NCBI RefSeq assembly: GCF_937128415.1
Contig: NZ_CAKZMJ010000014.1
Location: 1-37,500 of the forward strand
Direction of reading: 5' to 3'
Origin: an uncultured Caldilinea sp.
Lineage (GTDB): Bacteria > Chloroflexota > Anaerolineae > Caldilineales > Caldilineaceae
Length of the DNA stretch: 37,500 bases
Shown in pieces: positions 1 through 18,011 of this stretch. Made by a program: the position numbers and the translations under genes. Under the pieces are notes generated by a model, which saw nothing but the letters and a program-made list of their open reading frames with translations, searched no databases and was not told the DNA's origin. Position 1 is the stretch's first letter. Each line of letters opens with the position of its first letter.

Positions 1-55
1 CCCCTAAGCCTGTGATGACGACGCGTTGAGGAAAGCCTCCGTTAGTTGTTGTCAT
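1..55 (-). CDS. fabF: Beta-ketoacyl-ACP synthase II, N-terminal fragment (cut by window edge)
   Basis: Reading the minus strand from the ATG at 55-53 gives MTTTNGGFPQRVVITGLG, after which the window ends. The RVVITGLG segment is the typical opening beta strand of KAS II (FabF), the condensing enzyme that elongates fatty acids in the cytoplasm. Only 18 codons are visible, so the catalytic Cys-His-His residues cannot be checked. FabB or another thiolase-fold ketosynthase with the same opening is possible. No good Shine-Dalgarno sequence precedes the ATG, but no other in-frame start lies close upstream. The gene is separated from its minus-strand neighbour by a terminator, so it probably has its own promoter in 56-140. 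Confidence 0.72.
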   Translation of the reverse strand, partial: MTTTNGGFPQRVVITGLG

Positions 56-80
56 GAGCGTATAACCATTCGATTTTAAA

Positions 81-134
81 ATTTGACGTTGCTTCAAATT
101 GACATTGCTCAAAAAGAGTCAATAGAGGTCAATA
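81..134 (-). promoter_or_regulatory. Cluster of TTGAC boxes and imperfect palindromes upstream of fabF
   Basis: ATTTGA (81-86) and TCAAAT (94-99) form an inverted repeat with a 7-base spacer. It is followed directly by TTGA (99-102) and TCAA (109-112) with a 6-base spacer. Seen as direct repeats, TTGACGTTGCTTCAAA (83-98) and TTGACATTGCTCAAA (99-113) lie in tandem. Two further GTCAATA boxes follow at 118-124 and 128-134, which read TATTGAC on the minus strand. The cluster fills the space between the fabF start and the upstream terminator. It may hold the fabF promoter and a repressor site. The regulator is unknown. Confidence 0.4.
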
Positions 135-140
135 AAACTT

Positions 141-179
141 CTGTGCGATCCGCTGTTTACGGGATCGCACAGGATTTTT
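141..179 (-). terminator. Intrinsic terminator after the membrane protein gene, possibly bidirectional
   Basis: CTGTGCGATCC (141-151) pairs perfectly with GGATCGCACAG (162-172) around a 10-base loop. On the minus strand the hairpin is followed by AAGTTTTATT, which serves the membrane protein gene ending at 255. On the plus strand it is followed by GATTTTT, so it could also stop transcription in that direction. Confidence 0.75.
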
Positions 180-254
180 CCAAATGTCAGTAGGAATAAC
201 ACGCGGCGGCGAGAAAAGTTGCGACGAGGCGGAGTGAATTACAAACCCAATTCT

Positions 255-1007
255 TCAACGTGAAATCACATCCCTGGATGCTCTTTCATCGCCTGCTTCG
301 AGCGCCGTCGACGCGTCCGCCTCTTCGGTCTGTTTCCCGACGACCTCGAGCGGAGCGGAGGAGGCTCCCGAGCGCCGTAGAATCAGATACGCGCCCACGA
401 CAATCAACGCCAGAGGCCACACCCAGGCCAACGCGCCCACAAACGGCGTCACCACCACCAACCCCATGAGCAGCAAAATGGCTGCGGGAATGTACGCCCA
501 CCGCAAATTCTGATTCAGGTAGCCGGACATTAACCCCAACACGCCAAAGGTCGCGCCCAGCCCGACAAAAAGCACGCTGGCCGGATTCAGAACTCCGATG
601 CGCATGGCGTCCAACGCAGCCACGCCCGCCAGAGAAACGAGGACGCCGCCAGGAATGATCGCCCACCACTGGCGCGGATTGGTGATGAAGACCGCCAGAA
701 AGCCAAGGCCGATCGACCCCAAAAAGAGGGCGCCGCTGACCCCTGCCAACATCGGCGGCCCAAACCGGCCGTAGAAGATCGTGGCGGCCAGACCCAGCAA
801 TGTGAAGCCAGGGATCGCCGCCCACCAACGCTCCTGCACTGCGGTTAGAAAAGTGTACAAAAAGACGCCGCCCGCCGCAGTGAACGCAAGCGTCCAGAAG
901 AGATCGCCCAACGCGCCCAATATCCCGGTCGCCTGCAATAGAAAAAGCACGCCCAATAGAATCAACAACGCGCCCCACAACATCTGCTTATTGGATTGGG
1001 TGAACAT
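255..1007 (-). CDS. Polytopic membrane protein with three internal repeats, function unknown
   Basis: This is a 250-residue, strongly hydrophobic protein with about eight predicted membrane segments and a polar C-terminal tail of roughly 35 residues rich in Glu, Ala and Ser. The N-terminal segment after MFTQSNKQMLWGALLILLGV resembles the LiaI/LiaF-type or DUF5668-like membrane module, which is only a fold-level resemblance. A motif of the form W-A-x-I-P-G preceded by Arg recurs three times (RWWAAIPG, RQWWAIIPG, LRWAYIPA), which suggests triplication of a two-helix unit. I chose the ATG at 1007 because AAGGAG lies 8 bases upstream. A longer reading from 1055 has no such site. It is divergent from serB and ends before the terminator at 141-179. 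I do not recognise a function. Confidence 0.75.
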   Translation of the reverse strand: MFTQSNKQMLWGALLILLGVLFLLQATGILGALGDLFWTLAFTAAGGVFLYTFLTAVQERWWAAIPGFTLLGLAATIFYGRFGPPMLAGVSGALFLGSIGLGFLAVFITNPRQWWAIIPGGVLVSLAGVAALDAMRIGVLNPASVLFVGLGATFGVLGLMSGYLNQNLRWAYIPAAILLLMGLVVVTPFVGALAWVWPLALIVVGAYLILRRSGASSAPLEVVGKQTEEADASTALEAGDERASRDVISR

Positions 1008-1390
1008 GAAAAGGCTCCTTCTGTGGGAATCAAATCTTGTAGAAGCGCAAGGCAATGCGCGCTACAATCCGTTTGTGCACAATTTCACAATTTCATTCTA
1101 TCACAAGAAACACTACGTCGAACCGGCAAGATCGTTTCTCGGTTGCAACAAAGACGATGCCATCCAACGTATTCAGTGCAATCTTGTTGCACCGCAGCCC
1201 CACAAAACAGGCGTTCCACGCACGAGGCGTTATAATTCCCCCATCGAACCATCGCCTGTGGAGTTCACCTCCGGCAGTTCAGGACGATCGGCGAGAAATA
1301 ACCTGAGAAGGATGCGCCTCTAGAGCTGGGCTGAGGCGGCGGATCGAACAAAACCAAAGAATCGTCAGAACATCAGAGCGCAGAAAGTTT
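1008..1390. other. Divergent intergenic region before serB
   Basis: These 383 bases separate the minus-strand membrane protein gene from serB. A perfect -10 box TATAAT lies at 1231-1236 on the plus strand without a convincing -35 box. If used, it would give serB a leader of about 150 bases. I examined that leader for T-box, SAM and glycine riboswitch signatures and recognised none. The 10-bp palindrome TTGTGCACAA at 1073-1082 lies about 65 bases upstream of the membrane protein start and could be an operator. No coding region here is convincing. Confidence 0.4.
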
Positions 1391-2620
<1,230 letters not shown>

Positions 2621-2677
2621 CAGGGGCGGAACGGGGCGCTCGAGAGGCCTCGCTTTCCATCGCTCGACATCGCAGAC

Positions 2678-4218
<1,541 letters not shown>

Positions 4219-4222
<4 letters not shown>

Positions 4223-5046
4223 TTCACTGCGCCCGCCGTCAATCCCTCTACGAAACTCCGTCCCACCAGGCTGAACAGGAACAGCACGGGCAACATCGTC
4301 ACCGTTGCGCCGGCCAACAGCAGCCCCCAATCCACCTGATACTGGCCGATGATGCCGGCCAGGCCAACCGGCACAGTGCGGTTGGCATCGCTGAGAATCA
4401 AGACCGATGCGAACATGTACTCCGTCCACGAAGTGATAAAGGCGAAGATCGCCACGCTGGCGACGCCGGGGGCGCTGAGCGGCAATACGATGCGCATCAG
4501 CGCCTGCAGACGGGTGGCGCCATCCAGCGCCGCAGCTTCCTCCAATTCCAGTGGGATCGTTGTGAAAAAGGCGCGCAACATCCAGACGGCGAAAGGCGCC
4601 GTAAAGGTCACGTTGATAATGATCAAGGCCAGCAACCGGTCGATCAGCCCCAATTGGCTCAGCATGCCGTACAACGGAATCAGCAACAGCACCCCAGGAA
4701 AGGCGTAGGTGACAAGGATGACGCGGAAAAGCAGCTTGCCGCCCGGCAGCCGCAACCGGTAGAGTCCATAGGCGGCCGGGGTGCTGAGCGCGACGCAGAG
4801 GAGCATCGCTCCCAAGGCGACGATCAGGCTGTTAACGAGATAGATCGGAAAATTGGAAGAACGAAACAGCTTCTCATAATGCTGCAGCGTGAACGACTGA
4901 GGAATCAGCGTGGGCGTCCTGGCGATGATCTCCTGCGGCGCCTTGAAGCTCGACGTAATCACGTAATAAAAAGGCGCAATCACGATGAAGAGCAGCAGAA
5001 AGACGCCAAGCGCCAGGAAGACGCGGTTGCGAATGCGCCGGGTCAT
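4219..5046 (-). CDS. Carbohydrate ABC transporter permease, MalG type
   Basis: This 275-residue inner-membrane protein has six predicted transmembrane helices. The cytoplasmic EAA loop EEAAALDGATRLQALMRIVL lies near residues 168-187 and docks the ATPase subunit. The N-terminal helix and length fit the MalG/LacG group of CUT1 sugar importers. It overlaps the upstream permease and the downstream kinase by four bases each, so the three are translated as one coupled unit. No nucleotide-binding subunit is encoded in this operon. As in many CUT1 systems, a shared MsmK/UgpC-like ATPase encoded elsewhere probably energises it. The transported sugar is unknown. Confidence 0.92.
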
Positions 5047-5978
5047 GACTCATCCTCCTGCTTGGGCGCCATGAAACGAATGAACAACAGCGCGAAGATC
5101 AGGAGCGCCAGGCCGGAAAGCACGGAAATGGCCGCCGCCTGGCTAAGGCGATATCGGGTGAACGCTGTGTCATAGATCAGCACAGGCAGCGTCGTCGTCG
5201 CATTGGAGGGGCCGCCGCCGGTCAACAGCCAGATGACGTCAAAGACGTTGAACGACAGAAGCGTGCCCACCAGCCCAAGCACAAATAGCACCGGCTGCAA
5301 CAGCGGCAGGGTGATGCGCCAGAACCGTTGCACGGCTGTGGCGCCGTCCACCGCCGCCGCTTCATACAGTTCTTGAGGGATGCTCTGCAGTGCAGCCAGC
5401 AAAGTCACCGCCATGAAGGGAAACCAGCGCCATGCGTTGATCAGAACTACAGACGTCGCAGCGGTCGTCGGCGCCCCAAAAAAGCCGACCGGCTCTGCAG
5501 TCAGGCCGATCGCCATCAAGAGGTAATTGATTACGCCGGAACTGCTCAACAGCCATCGCCAGATGATCACCACTACAACCGTCGGCACGATCCAGGAGAG
5601 GATGATCCAAATGCGCGCAAACTGCTGGCCGGGGAACCGTTGATTCAAGATCAGTGCAGCCGTAAACGCCGCCAGGGTCTGCACAACTGCGTTGCCCACC
5701 ACCCAAATTGCGCTGCGGCCAAACGCCTGCCAGAAGCTTTCCGATCCCAGAATGCGCGCGTAATTATCGAGGCCGACGAAGTCACCCGCCGTCCCGATAA
5801 TGCGGATGTCCTGCATACTCAGCGCAATCGCCGAAAAGAGAGGATATAGAATGGTCGCAGCCAGCCAGAGCAAAAGCGGCGCGACGAAAAGATAGCCTCC
5901 CAATCGATTGCGGCTCGCCGTTGCGCGACGCTTTTTCTGCGTTGTGTCGTTTGATGAAAAAGAACTGGCGTGATCCAT
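5043..5978 (-). CDS. Carbohydrate ABC transporter permease, MalF/UgpA type
   Basis: This 311-residue permease has an N-terminal cytoplasmic stretch rich in Ser, Lys and Arg, followed by six predicted membrane helices. The EAA loop YEAAAVDGATAVQRFWRITL lies near residues 202-221. It pairs with the MalG-type permease immediately downstream to form the membrane channel of a CUT1 importer. The start has no strong Shine-Dalgarno sequence and follows a 220-base gap after the binding-protein gene. Nested inverted repeats in that gap may lower expression of the permeases relative to the binding protein, as is known for the malE-malF junction of enterobacteria. Confidence 0.92.
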   Translation of the reverse strand: MDHASSFSSNDTTQKKRRATASRNRLGGYLFVAPLLLWLAATILYPLFSAIALSMQDIRIIGTAGDFVGLDNYARILGSESFWQAFGRSAIWVVGNAVVQTLAAFTAALILNQRFPGQQFARIWIILSWIVPTVVVVIIWRWLLSSSGVINYLLMAIGLTAEPVGFFGAPTTAATSVVLINAWRWFPFMAVTLLAALQSIPQELYEAAAVDGATAVQRFWRITLPLLQPVLFVLGLVGTLLSFNVFDVIWLLTGGGPSNATTTLPVLIYDTAFTRYRLSQAAAISVLSGLALLIFALLFIRFMAPKQEDES

Positions 5979-6042
5979 CGTGATCGCAGGGGCTTTCGCC
6001 GTCCGGCGTTTTTGTGGTTCAAAAACGATCGTTATCGTTCAA

Positions 6043-6183
6043 GCATCTTCCAGGAAGTCGTGACGCCTGGCGACCCTATGCATGATGAAAACCGCATCTG
6101 GTCGCCAGGCTTATCAAGCGCGCTCTTGTTGATCTCTGCGCCTTTGCATTGACTCTTCTCAAAACAGGCTTCCTGGAAGATGC
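6043..6183. repeat. Nested inverted repeats between binding-protein and permease genes
   Basis: GCATCTTCCAGGAAG (6043-6057) and CTTCCTGGAAGATGC (6169-6183) are perfect 15-bp inverted copies about 110 bases apart. Between them GCCTGGCGACC (6065-6075) and GGTCGCCAGGC (6100-6110) form a perfect 11-bp hairpin with a 24-base loop. In the minus-strand transcript both structures lie after the binding-protein stop and before the first permease. A role in 3'-end protection or partial termination is plausible but inferred. A 10-bp palindrome AACGATCGTT sits at 6024-6033 on the permease side. Confidence 0.6.
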
Positions 6184-6198
6184 CGTTGACGGACCGCG

Positions 6199-7545
<1,347 letters not shown>

Positions 7546-7614
7546 GGTTTGGCTCCTTGTGGTGAACTCTGAGGGACCAAAAACGCCGACTACGATTTAA
7601 CTCTATCCTGATCC

Positions 7615-8391
7615 TTACAGATGCGGATTCCGACTACGAAAGCGTTGGACCAAGGCCGCGTTGTGCGCGGCGGCGTTCGGCATGTTTGCGCTGATGTAAA
7701 TCGGCGCCTCCCCGTCCACATTTGTCAAACGCCAGGCGACCTCGGTCAGGATGGCGTTCAGAATAAAGGCGCCCGCCACCGTTGAACTCGGTCCCGTGCG
7801 CAGCCCACTGCTCCCGATCTCCACTAAGGCGTCGCCCGGAACGCCCTGATTGTCGATCACGATGTCGGCCACGTCCGCCAGCTTTTTGCCGCTGGGGCCG
7901 GGCGCCACCGTCGCTGCGTATGCGCGCGCCACGACGGCGATAACGGTCATCCCGCGCTGCTTGGCGGCAAGCGCCGTCTCGACCGGCACTGCATTGACGC
8001 CGCTGTTGGAAAAAATCATGATCACATCCTCTGGGCCCACCGGGTAGCGCGCCAACACGGCGGGGCCCAGGCCGCTGGTGCGCTCCATGAGCGTGCTGGT
8101 CACAGCGCCTTCGTGCAGCATGAGCGCCGAGGAGAGAATGGGACAGACCGGCGCCAGGCCGCCGGCGCGATAGTGGCCTTCCTCGGCGAGCATATGGGAG
8201 TGTCCGGTGCCGAACAGATACAGTTGTCCTCCGTTGCGCAACGCCTGGGTGATGGCGGTTGCAGCGGCGTCGATGGCCGCGGTCTGCGTCTCTGCGATGA
8301 CTTGCAGAAGCCGCTGCACCTGCTCCATATAGCGAGTGGCGCCGGGCAGTTGCTCCAGCGGGCGATCAGGGGATGCATGGAGAGTCGTCAT
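7615..8391 (-). CDS. SIS-domain sugar-phosphate protein (UPF0309-like)
   Basis: This 258-residue cytoplasmic protein has a single SIS (sugar isomerase) domain. The first phosphosugar-binding segment is around residues 54-80 (LYLFGTGHSHMLAEE). The second, around 125-155, is VIMIFSNSGVNAVPVETAL, with the Ser-rich SNSG loop that binds phosphate. Sequence and length fit the UPF0309 group, related to phosphoheptose isomerase GmhA and to MurQ etherase, but no catalytic role is established for it. It is the first gene of the sugar operon, directly behind the promoter and operator at 8455-8504. The start ATG has GAGG seven bases upstream. A role in isomerising or de-etherifying the imported, phosphorylated sugar is an inference from its neighbours. 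Confidence 0.85.
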   Translation of the reverse strand: MTTLHASPDRPLEQLPGATRYMEQVQRLLQVIAETQTAAIDAAATAITQALRNGGQLYLFGTGHSHMLAEEGHYRAGGLAPVCPILSSALMLHEGAVTSTLMERTSGLGPAVLARYPVGPEDVIMIFSNSGVNAVPVETALAAKQRGMTVIAVVARAYAATVAPGPSGKKLADVADIVIDNQGVPGDALVEIGSSGLRTGPSSTVAGAFILNAILTEVAWRLTNVDGEAPIYISANMPNAAAHNAALVQRFRSRNPHL

Positions 8392-8454
8392 CAGATTTCC
8401 TCAGTGCAAAGGTGGGCGAAATTATGCAATCAATCTATAGGATACTCAGAATAA

Positions 8455-8504
8455 TGGTCTATACCACTATAGACTATCATATGCCGATCCTCCGGCGTTG
8501 TCAA
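8455..8504 (-). promoter_or_regulatory. Near-consensus promoter with palindromic GntR-like operator for the sugar operon
   Basis: On the minus strand TTGACA (8504-8499) and TATGAT (8481-8476) are separated by exactly 17 bases, which is almost the sigma-70 consensus. Just downstream, GTCTATACCACTATAGAC (8457-8474) is a perfect 7-4-7 inverted repeat overlapping the expected transcription start. Overlapping it, TGGTCTATACCA (8455-8466) closely resembles the known TGGTCTAGACCA core bound by DasR/NagR-type GntR (HutC subfamily) repressors of amino-sugar use. A repressor bound here would block transcription of the SIS-transport-kinase operon. No regulator gene is in the window. Confidence 0.8.
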
Positions 8505-8651
8505 CTCAACAAAAAACGCTGCCCCCACATATAACATTCAGAGTTTCTCGCCGGATGCGAACTGGAGGGCAACCTAAAACTGCTTGGATTGCGACATCTG
8601 TCGCCGCAAATGCAACGCTCTTCGCATCTCTTTGAGAAAGGCGGCAATTGA
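8505..8651. other. Intergenic stretch between sugar-operon promoter and terminator
   Basis: This is the middle of the 363-base gap between the SIS gene and the secreted protein gene. I see no open reading frame, further promoter or conserved RNA structure in it. Confidence 0.4.
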
Positions 8652-8682
8652 AACAGGGGGCGTCGGTCTGACGCCCCCTGTT
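8652..8682 (-). terminator. Intrinsic terminator after the secreted protein gene
   Basis: AACAGGGGGCGTC (8652-8664) pairs perfectly with GACGCCCCCTGTT (8670-8682) around a 5-base loop. On the minus strand the 13-bp stem is followed by TCAATT, a weak U-tract. It lies about 70 bases beyond the stop of the gene at 8755. Confidence 0.65.
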
Positions 8683-8754
8683 CAAATCAGCCTCGCATGC
8701 ACCAACATCCCCCCAGAAGGCTCGATGCTACGAACTCTCTGAGGGCGGGAATCC

Positions 8755-10228
<1,474 letters not shown>

Positions 10229-10257
10229 TTGCCTATCTGCGCATTTTACAATATAAT
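10229..10257 (+). promoter_or_regulatory. Promoter for the GNAT-R3H ATPase operon
   Basis: TTGCCT (10229-10234) and a perfect TATAAT (10252-10257) are separated by 17 bases, about 65 bases before the GTG start of the downstream gene. In the leader, TCTCCG (10297-10302) can pair with CGGAGA (10306-10311) around a 3-base loop. This would bury the GGAG at 10307-10310, the probable ribosome binding site. Confidence 0.6.
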
Positions 10258-10321
10258 GGTCGTGTAATGATATGGGATATTTGTCATCTTTCGTGTTCTC
10301 CGCGTCGGAGAGTTTATCTCG

Positions 10322-11379
10322 GTGATTCGCCCATTTTTGCTTGGCGATATTTTCCTGATTCAACGCCTTAGCCGTCAGGCGACGCATCTGCCCTGCGCAT
10401 ATATCTTTCTCCAGCCACAATCGAGCTTATCGATTGCGCTCAGCGCCGTCTTGCCATGGTCGACGACGAGAATGTTGACCTATGTTCTGCGGCAGGATGG
10501 TCATGGCCTGGTGCACGAAGGGTTCCTGCAAGCAAGGCGCTGCGGCAACACACGCGAGGCGGAGATTTTATGCCTGGCGCCCAGCCTGGACGCGCCCAAA
10601 GGGCATCCAGCTATCTGGAACAAACTATTGGCCCATTTCGTGCATGTAGCTGGAGCGAGCCATATTGAACGGATTTACGCCGACGCACCGGATCAACCGT
10701 TGCTTGTCAACACCTTTGCTGCGGTGGGCTTTGAGCCGTTCACCCGTCAAACCGTCTGGCGTTGCTTCGACCCCGATGTAACCTTGCATCGACGCGACAT
10801 TGCTCTCCTCGCCCGACCGCGCAGCGCCGTTGACGACTGGGATCTGCGACGCCTGTATAGAAAGTCTACGCCTGAGCGGGTGCGCATGGCCGAAGGGTGC
10901 GGCAACGAAGGGGACGCCGCCTTTCCGTCGCAGGAGAACTTGCCGTCAGAGCAAAACGTTTTGTATGTAGTGCGAGAAGGGGGTGATCTGACCGGCGCCT
11001 TTGCAATGACGCGTAGCGCACACGGCGTCTGGCTGCAGCTTTGGGGCGACTCGCTGGAGCCAACCATGCGCTCCGTGCGAACGTTGTTCGAGCAGGCTCT
11101 GTTGGTGATGACGCTCAACCGCTGGAAGGGGCCTGTGTACTTCGCCGTCAGCGACTATCAGGGAGGCCTCGGCGCGGTGCTTGAAGAGTTTGGCTTTGCC
11201 CCTTTTTGCGACCGCGTTCGAATGGTGAAGCACATGGTGAAATGGGTGCGCGAAAGCGTCGCCAGCGCTGCACCGCTGGTGGAAACAGCCAGCGAAATTG
11301 TTCCCACCACCTATGCGCCGCCGAAGACAGTCGCATCGTCAGCGCACCCGTCTACGCATGCGCATTCCGGGGATGCCTT

Positions 11380-11383
<4 letters not shown>
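10322..11383 (+). CDS. GNAT-like acyltransferase-fold protein, substrate unknown
   Basis: This 353-residue protein starts IRPFLLGDIFLIQRLSRQ, which looks like the opening strand-helix of the GNAT fold. A second half from about residue 155 again shows a beta-alpha pattern (YVVREGGDLTGAFAMTRSAHGVWLQLWG), so it may be a degenerate tandem GNAT. I cannot see a clear acetyl-CoA pyrophosphate loop (Q/RxxGxG/A), so enzymatic activity is doubtful. The GTG start is supported by GGAG 11 bases upstream and by the promoter at 10229-10257. The stop overlaps the GTG of the R3H ATPase gene in a GTGA junction, which suggests that the two proteins are made together. The C-terminal 40 residues are Ala/Thr/Pro-rich and probably disordered. 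Confidence 0.65.
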
Positions 11384-13161
<1,778 letters not shown>

Positions 13162-13208
13162 TCGTCACCGAATCCGGACGGACGGCCTCACGACTTCCTG
13201 ACTCCATG

Positions 13209-13250
13209 GCCTTCCAGAGGGGAGCGCTCCGCTCTGGAAGGCTTCAATTT
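13209..13250 (+). terminator. Intrinsic terminator after the R3H ATPase gene
   Basis: GCCTTCCAGAG (13209-13219) pairs with CTCTGGAAGGC (13232-13242). Inside the loop GGAGC pairs with GCTCC, so the stem is almost 17 bp. The tail TTCAATTT follows. A second small hairpin, GACGCCGA (13263-13270) with TCGGCGTC (13279-13286), lies in the leader of tmk. Confidence 0.75.
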
Positions 13251-13312
13251 CAACCTTCGAATGACGCCGACTGCGTTTTCGGCGTCTCACTTCAGAGCAA
13301 TGGACATACGCA

Positions 13313-13987
13313 GTGGGTGTTCTCATTACGTTTGAAGGCGCCGAAGGCAGCGGCAAGACGACGCAGCTCCGCATGCTCGCTGCTGCATTAGCGCAGTCCG
13401 GCTATCGCATCGTGGCGACGCGTGAGCCGGGCGGCACGCGCATCGGCGACGCCATTCGCACTCTTCTGCTCGACCATCGTCGCGTGGAGATCAGCCCTCG
13501 GGCCGAAACGTTGCTTTTTCAGGCCGCGCGCGCCCAGATCGTCGACGAAGTGATTCGTCCGGCGCTGGCCGCCGGCTCGATCGTCCTGTGCGATCGGTAC
13601 GCCGACAGCACGCTCGCCTATCAGGGCTATGGCCGAGGACAGTCGCTCGATACGTTGAAGCTGTTAGGCGATTACGCGACAGACCATCTGTCGCCCACTC
13701 TGACGATCTATCTCGACATCGACGTGCATGAAGGTCTGGCGCGCAAGCGCGCCGGTGCGCCCGAAGAGTGGAATCGGATGGAAAATCTGGACATCGACTT
13801 TCATCAGCGCGTGCGCGAGGGCTACTTAGCGCTCGCTGCGGCCGAACCCGCGCGATGGCTGGTGCTCGATGCAACCCAGCCGATCGAGGCGCTCCATCGC
13901 ACAATTCTGCTGCGCGTGCTTGCTTTGTTAGGCGATTTCCCTGAAAATCTGCTACAAATGAATTCAGGCGAAGCAGAAAGGAGTTAG
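13313..13987 (+). CDS. tmk: Thymidylate kinase
   Basis: The enzyme phosphorylates dTMP to dTDP with ATP, a step common to the de novo and salvage routes of dTTP synthesis. The 224-residue protein has the P-loop FEGAEGSGKTTQ with K15. The thymidylate-specific DR motif appears in VLCDRYADSTLAYQGYGRG, and REPGGTRIGDAIR matches the family's RxPGGT segment. The LID region carries KRAGAPEEWNRMENLD. The GTG at 13313 is the only start close to the P-loop, and its ribosome binding site is poor. The gene ends three bases before the cyclic-di-AMP receptor gene. The same pairing, tmk-yaaQ, is well known in Firmicutes. Confidence 0.95.
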   Translation: MGVLITFEGAEGSGKTTQLRMLAAALAQSGYRIVATREPGGTRIGDAIRTLLLDHRRVEISPRAETLLFQAARAQIVDEVIRPALAAGSIVLCDRYADSTLAYQGYGRGQSLDTLKLLGDYATDHLSPTLTIYLDIDVHEGLARKRAGAPEEWNRMENLDIDFHQRVREGYLALAAAEPARWLVLDATQPIEALHRTILLRVLALLGDFPENLLQMNSGEAERS

Positions 13988-13990
13988 AAG

Positions 13991-14320
13991 ATGAAACTGG
14001 TGATGGCGATTATCAACAGCGATGACACCCGCAACGTGCTCGATCGCCTGGCGAGACGAGGATTTTCGGCGACGGTGACGAGCACAACGGGCGGCTTTTT
14101 ACGCGTGGGCAACACCACGATCTTCTGTGGCGTCGAGGATGAAAAGGTTGAAGAGGTGATCGGCATCTTTCGCGAAAGCTGTCCGAGTCGCATTCAATAT
14201 GTCACGCCGCTGCCGCCGGTGATGGAGCCGGGGGAAGTCCACATTCCGACTCCGGTGGAAAAACACATGGGCGGCGCCACGATTTTTGTCCTCGATGTGG
14301 CGCGTTTCGAGAAGATTTAG
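13991..14320 (+). CDS. darA: Cyclic-di-AMP receptor (DarA/PstA, YaaQ family)
   Basis: This small PII-like protein of 109 residues binds the second messenger cyclic di-AMP as a trimer in Firmicutes (PstA/DarA), where its downstream target is unknown. The sequence has the family signature TSTTGGFLRVGNTT at residues 30-43. T28, G35-F36 and N41 sit at the positions reported for ligand contacts in PstA. The start is clear, with AAGGAG eight bases before the ATG. It lies three bases after tmk and is certainly cotranscribed with it. A diadenylate cyclase is not in the window, so whether this bacterium makes the ligand cannot be judged here. Confidence 0.9.
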   Translation: MKLVMAIINSDDTRNVLDRLARRGFSATVTSTTGGFLRVGNTTIFCGVEDEKVEEVIGIFRESCPSRIQYVTPLPPVMEPGEVHIPTPVEKHMGGATIFVLDVARFEKI

Positions 14321-14334
14321 TCAAAGTTCAAGGT

Positions 14335-14724
<390 letters not shown>

Positions 14725-14754
14725 GGCTCCCCTTTTCCCCCTCCAGCGTCCTCA

Positions 14755-14785
14755 CGTATACTTACAGGCATGATGCAACTGTCAA
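14755..14785 (-). promoter_or_regulatory. Possible promoter of the FmdB-type gene
   Basis: On the minus strand a perfect TTGACA (14785-14780) is followed after 19 bases by TATACG (14760-14755). The spacer is longer than ideal. The start codon lies about 30 bases downstream. Confidence 0.4.
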
Positions 14786-14881
14786 GCACGATGAAACTGT
14801 GGTTGATTATATGCAGGAGCGCGGCCTCCACTCAAACCCATCAAGCCCACAGATTGCAACACCGGACTGAAGGAGATGAGG

Positions 14882-16353
<1,472 letters not shown>

Positions 16354-16392
16354 ACGACCTTTCCTATGGAGCCACCTGAGGAGTGAACCATC

Positions 16393-17964
<1,572 letters not shown>

Positions 17965-18011
17965 AATGGCCGTCGCCATCAGCAGGCGGAGTATCCAGCG
18001 CCATTTGACCT

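Noticed and set aside
781..1323. Plus-strand frame across the membrane protein start and the divergent gap
   Set aside because: It overlaps a well-supported gene, and the product is basic and featureless.
1237..1390. T-box or known riboswitch in the serB leader
   Set aside because: I found no T-box bulge sequence, SAM-box or glycine-riboswitch signature by eye.
4223..4429. Upstream extension of the first FGGY kinase
   Set aside because: It lies inside the permease gene and precedes the conserved kinase start. The ATGA junction at 4222 explains the start.
8681..8754. Small gene after the terminator
   Set aside because: No reading frame with a start signal. The stretch is only the 3' flank of the secreted protein gene.
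14876..14878. ATG as the gmk start
   Set aside because: It touches the Shine-Dalgarno sequence GAAGGAG. TTG six bases downstream has correct spacing.
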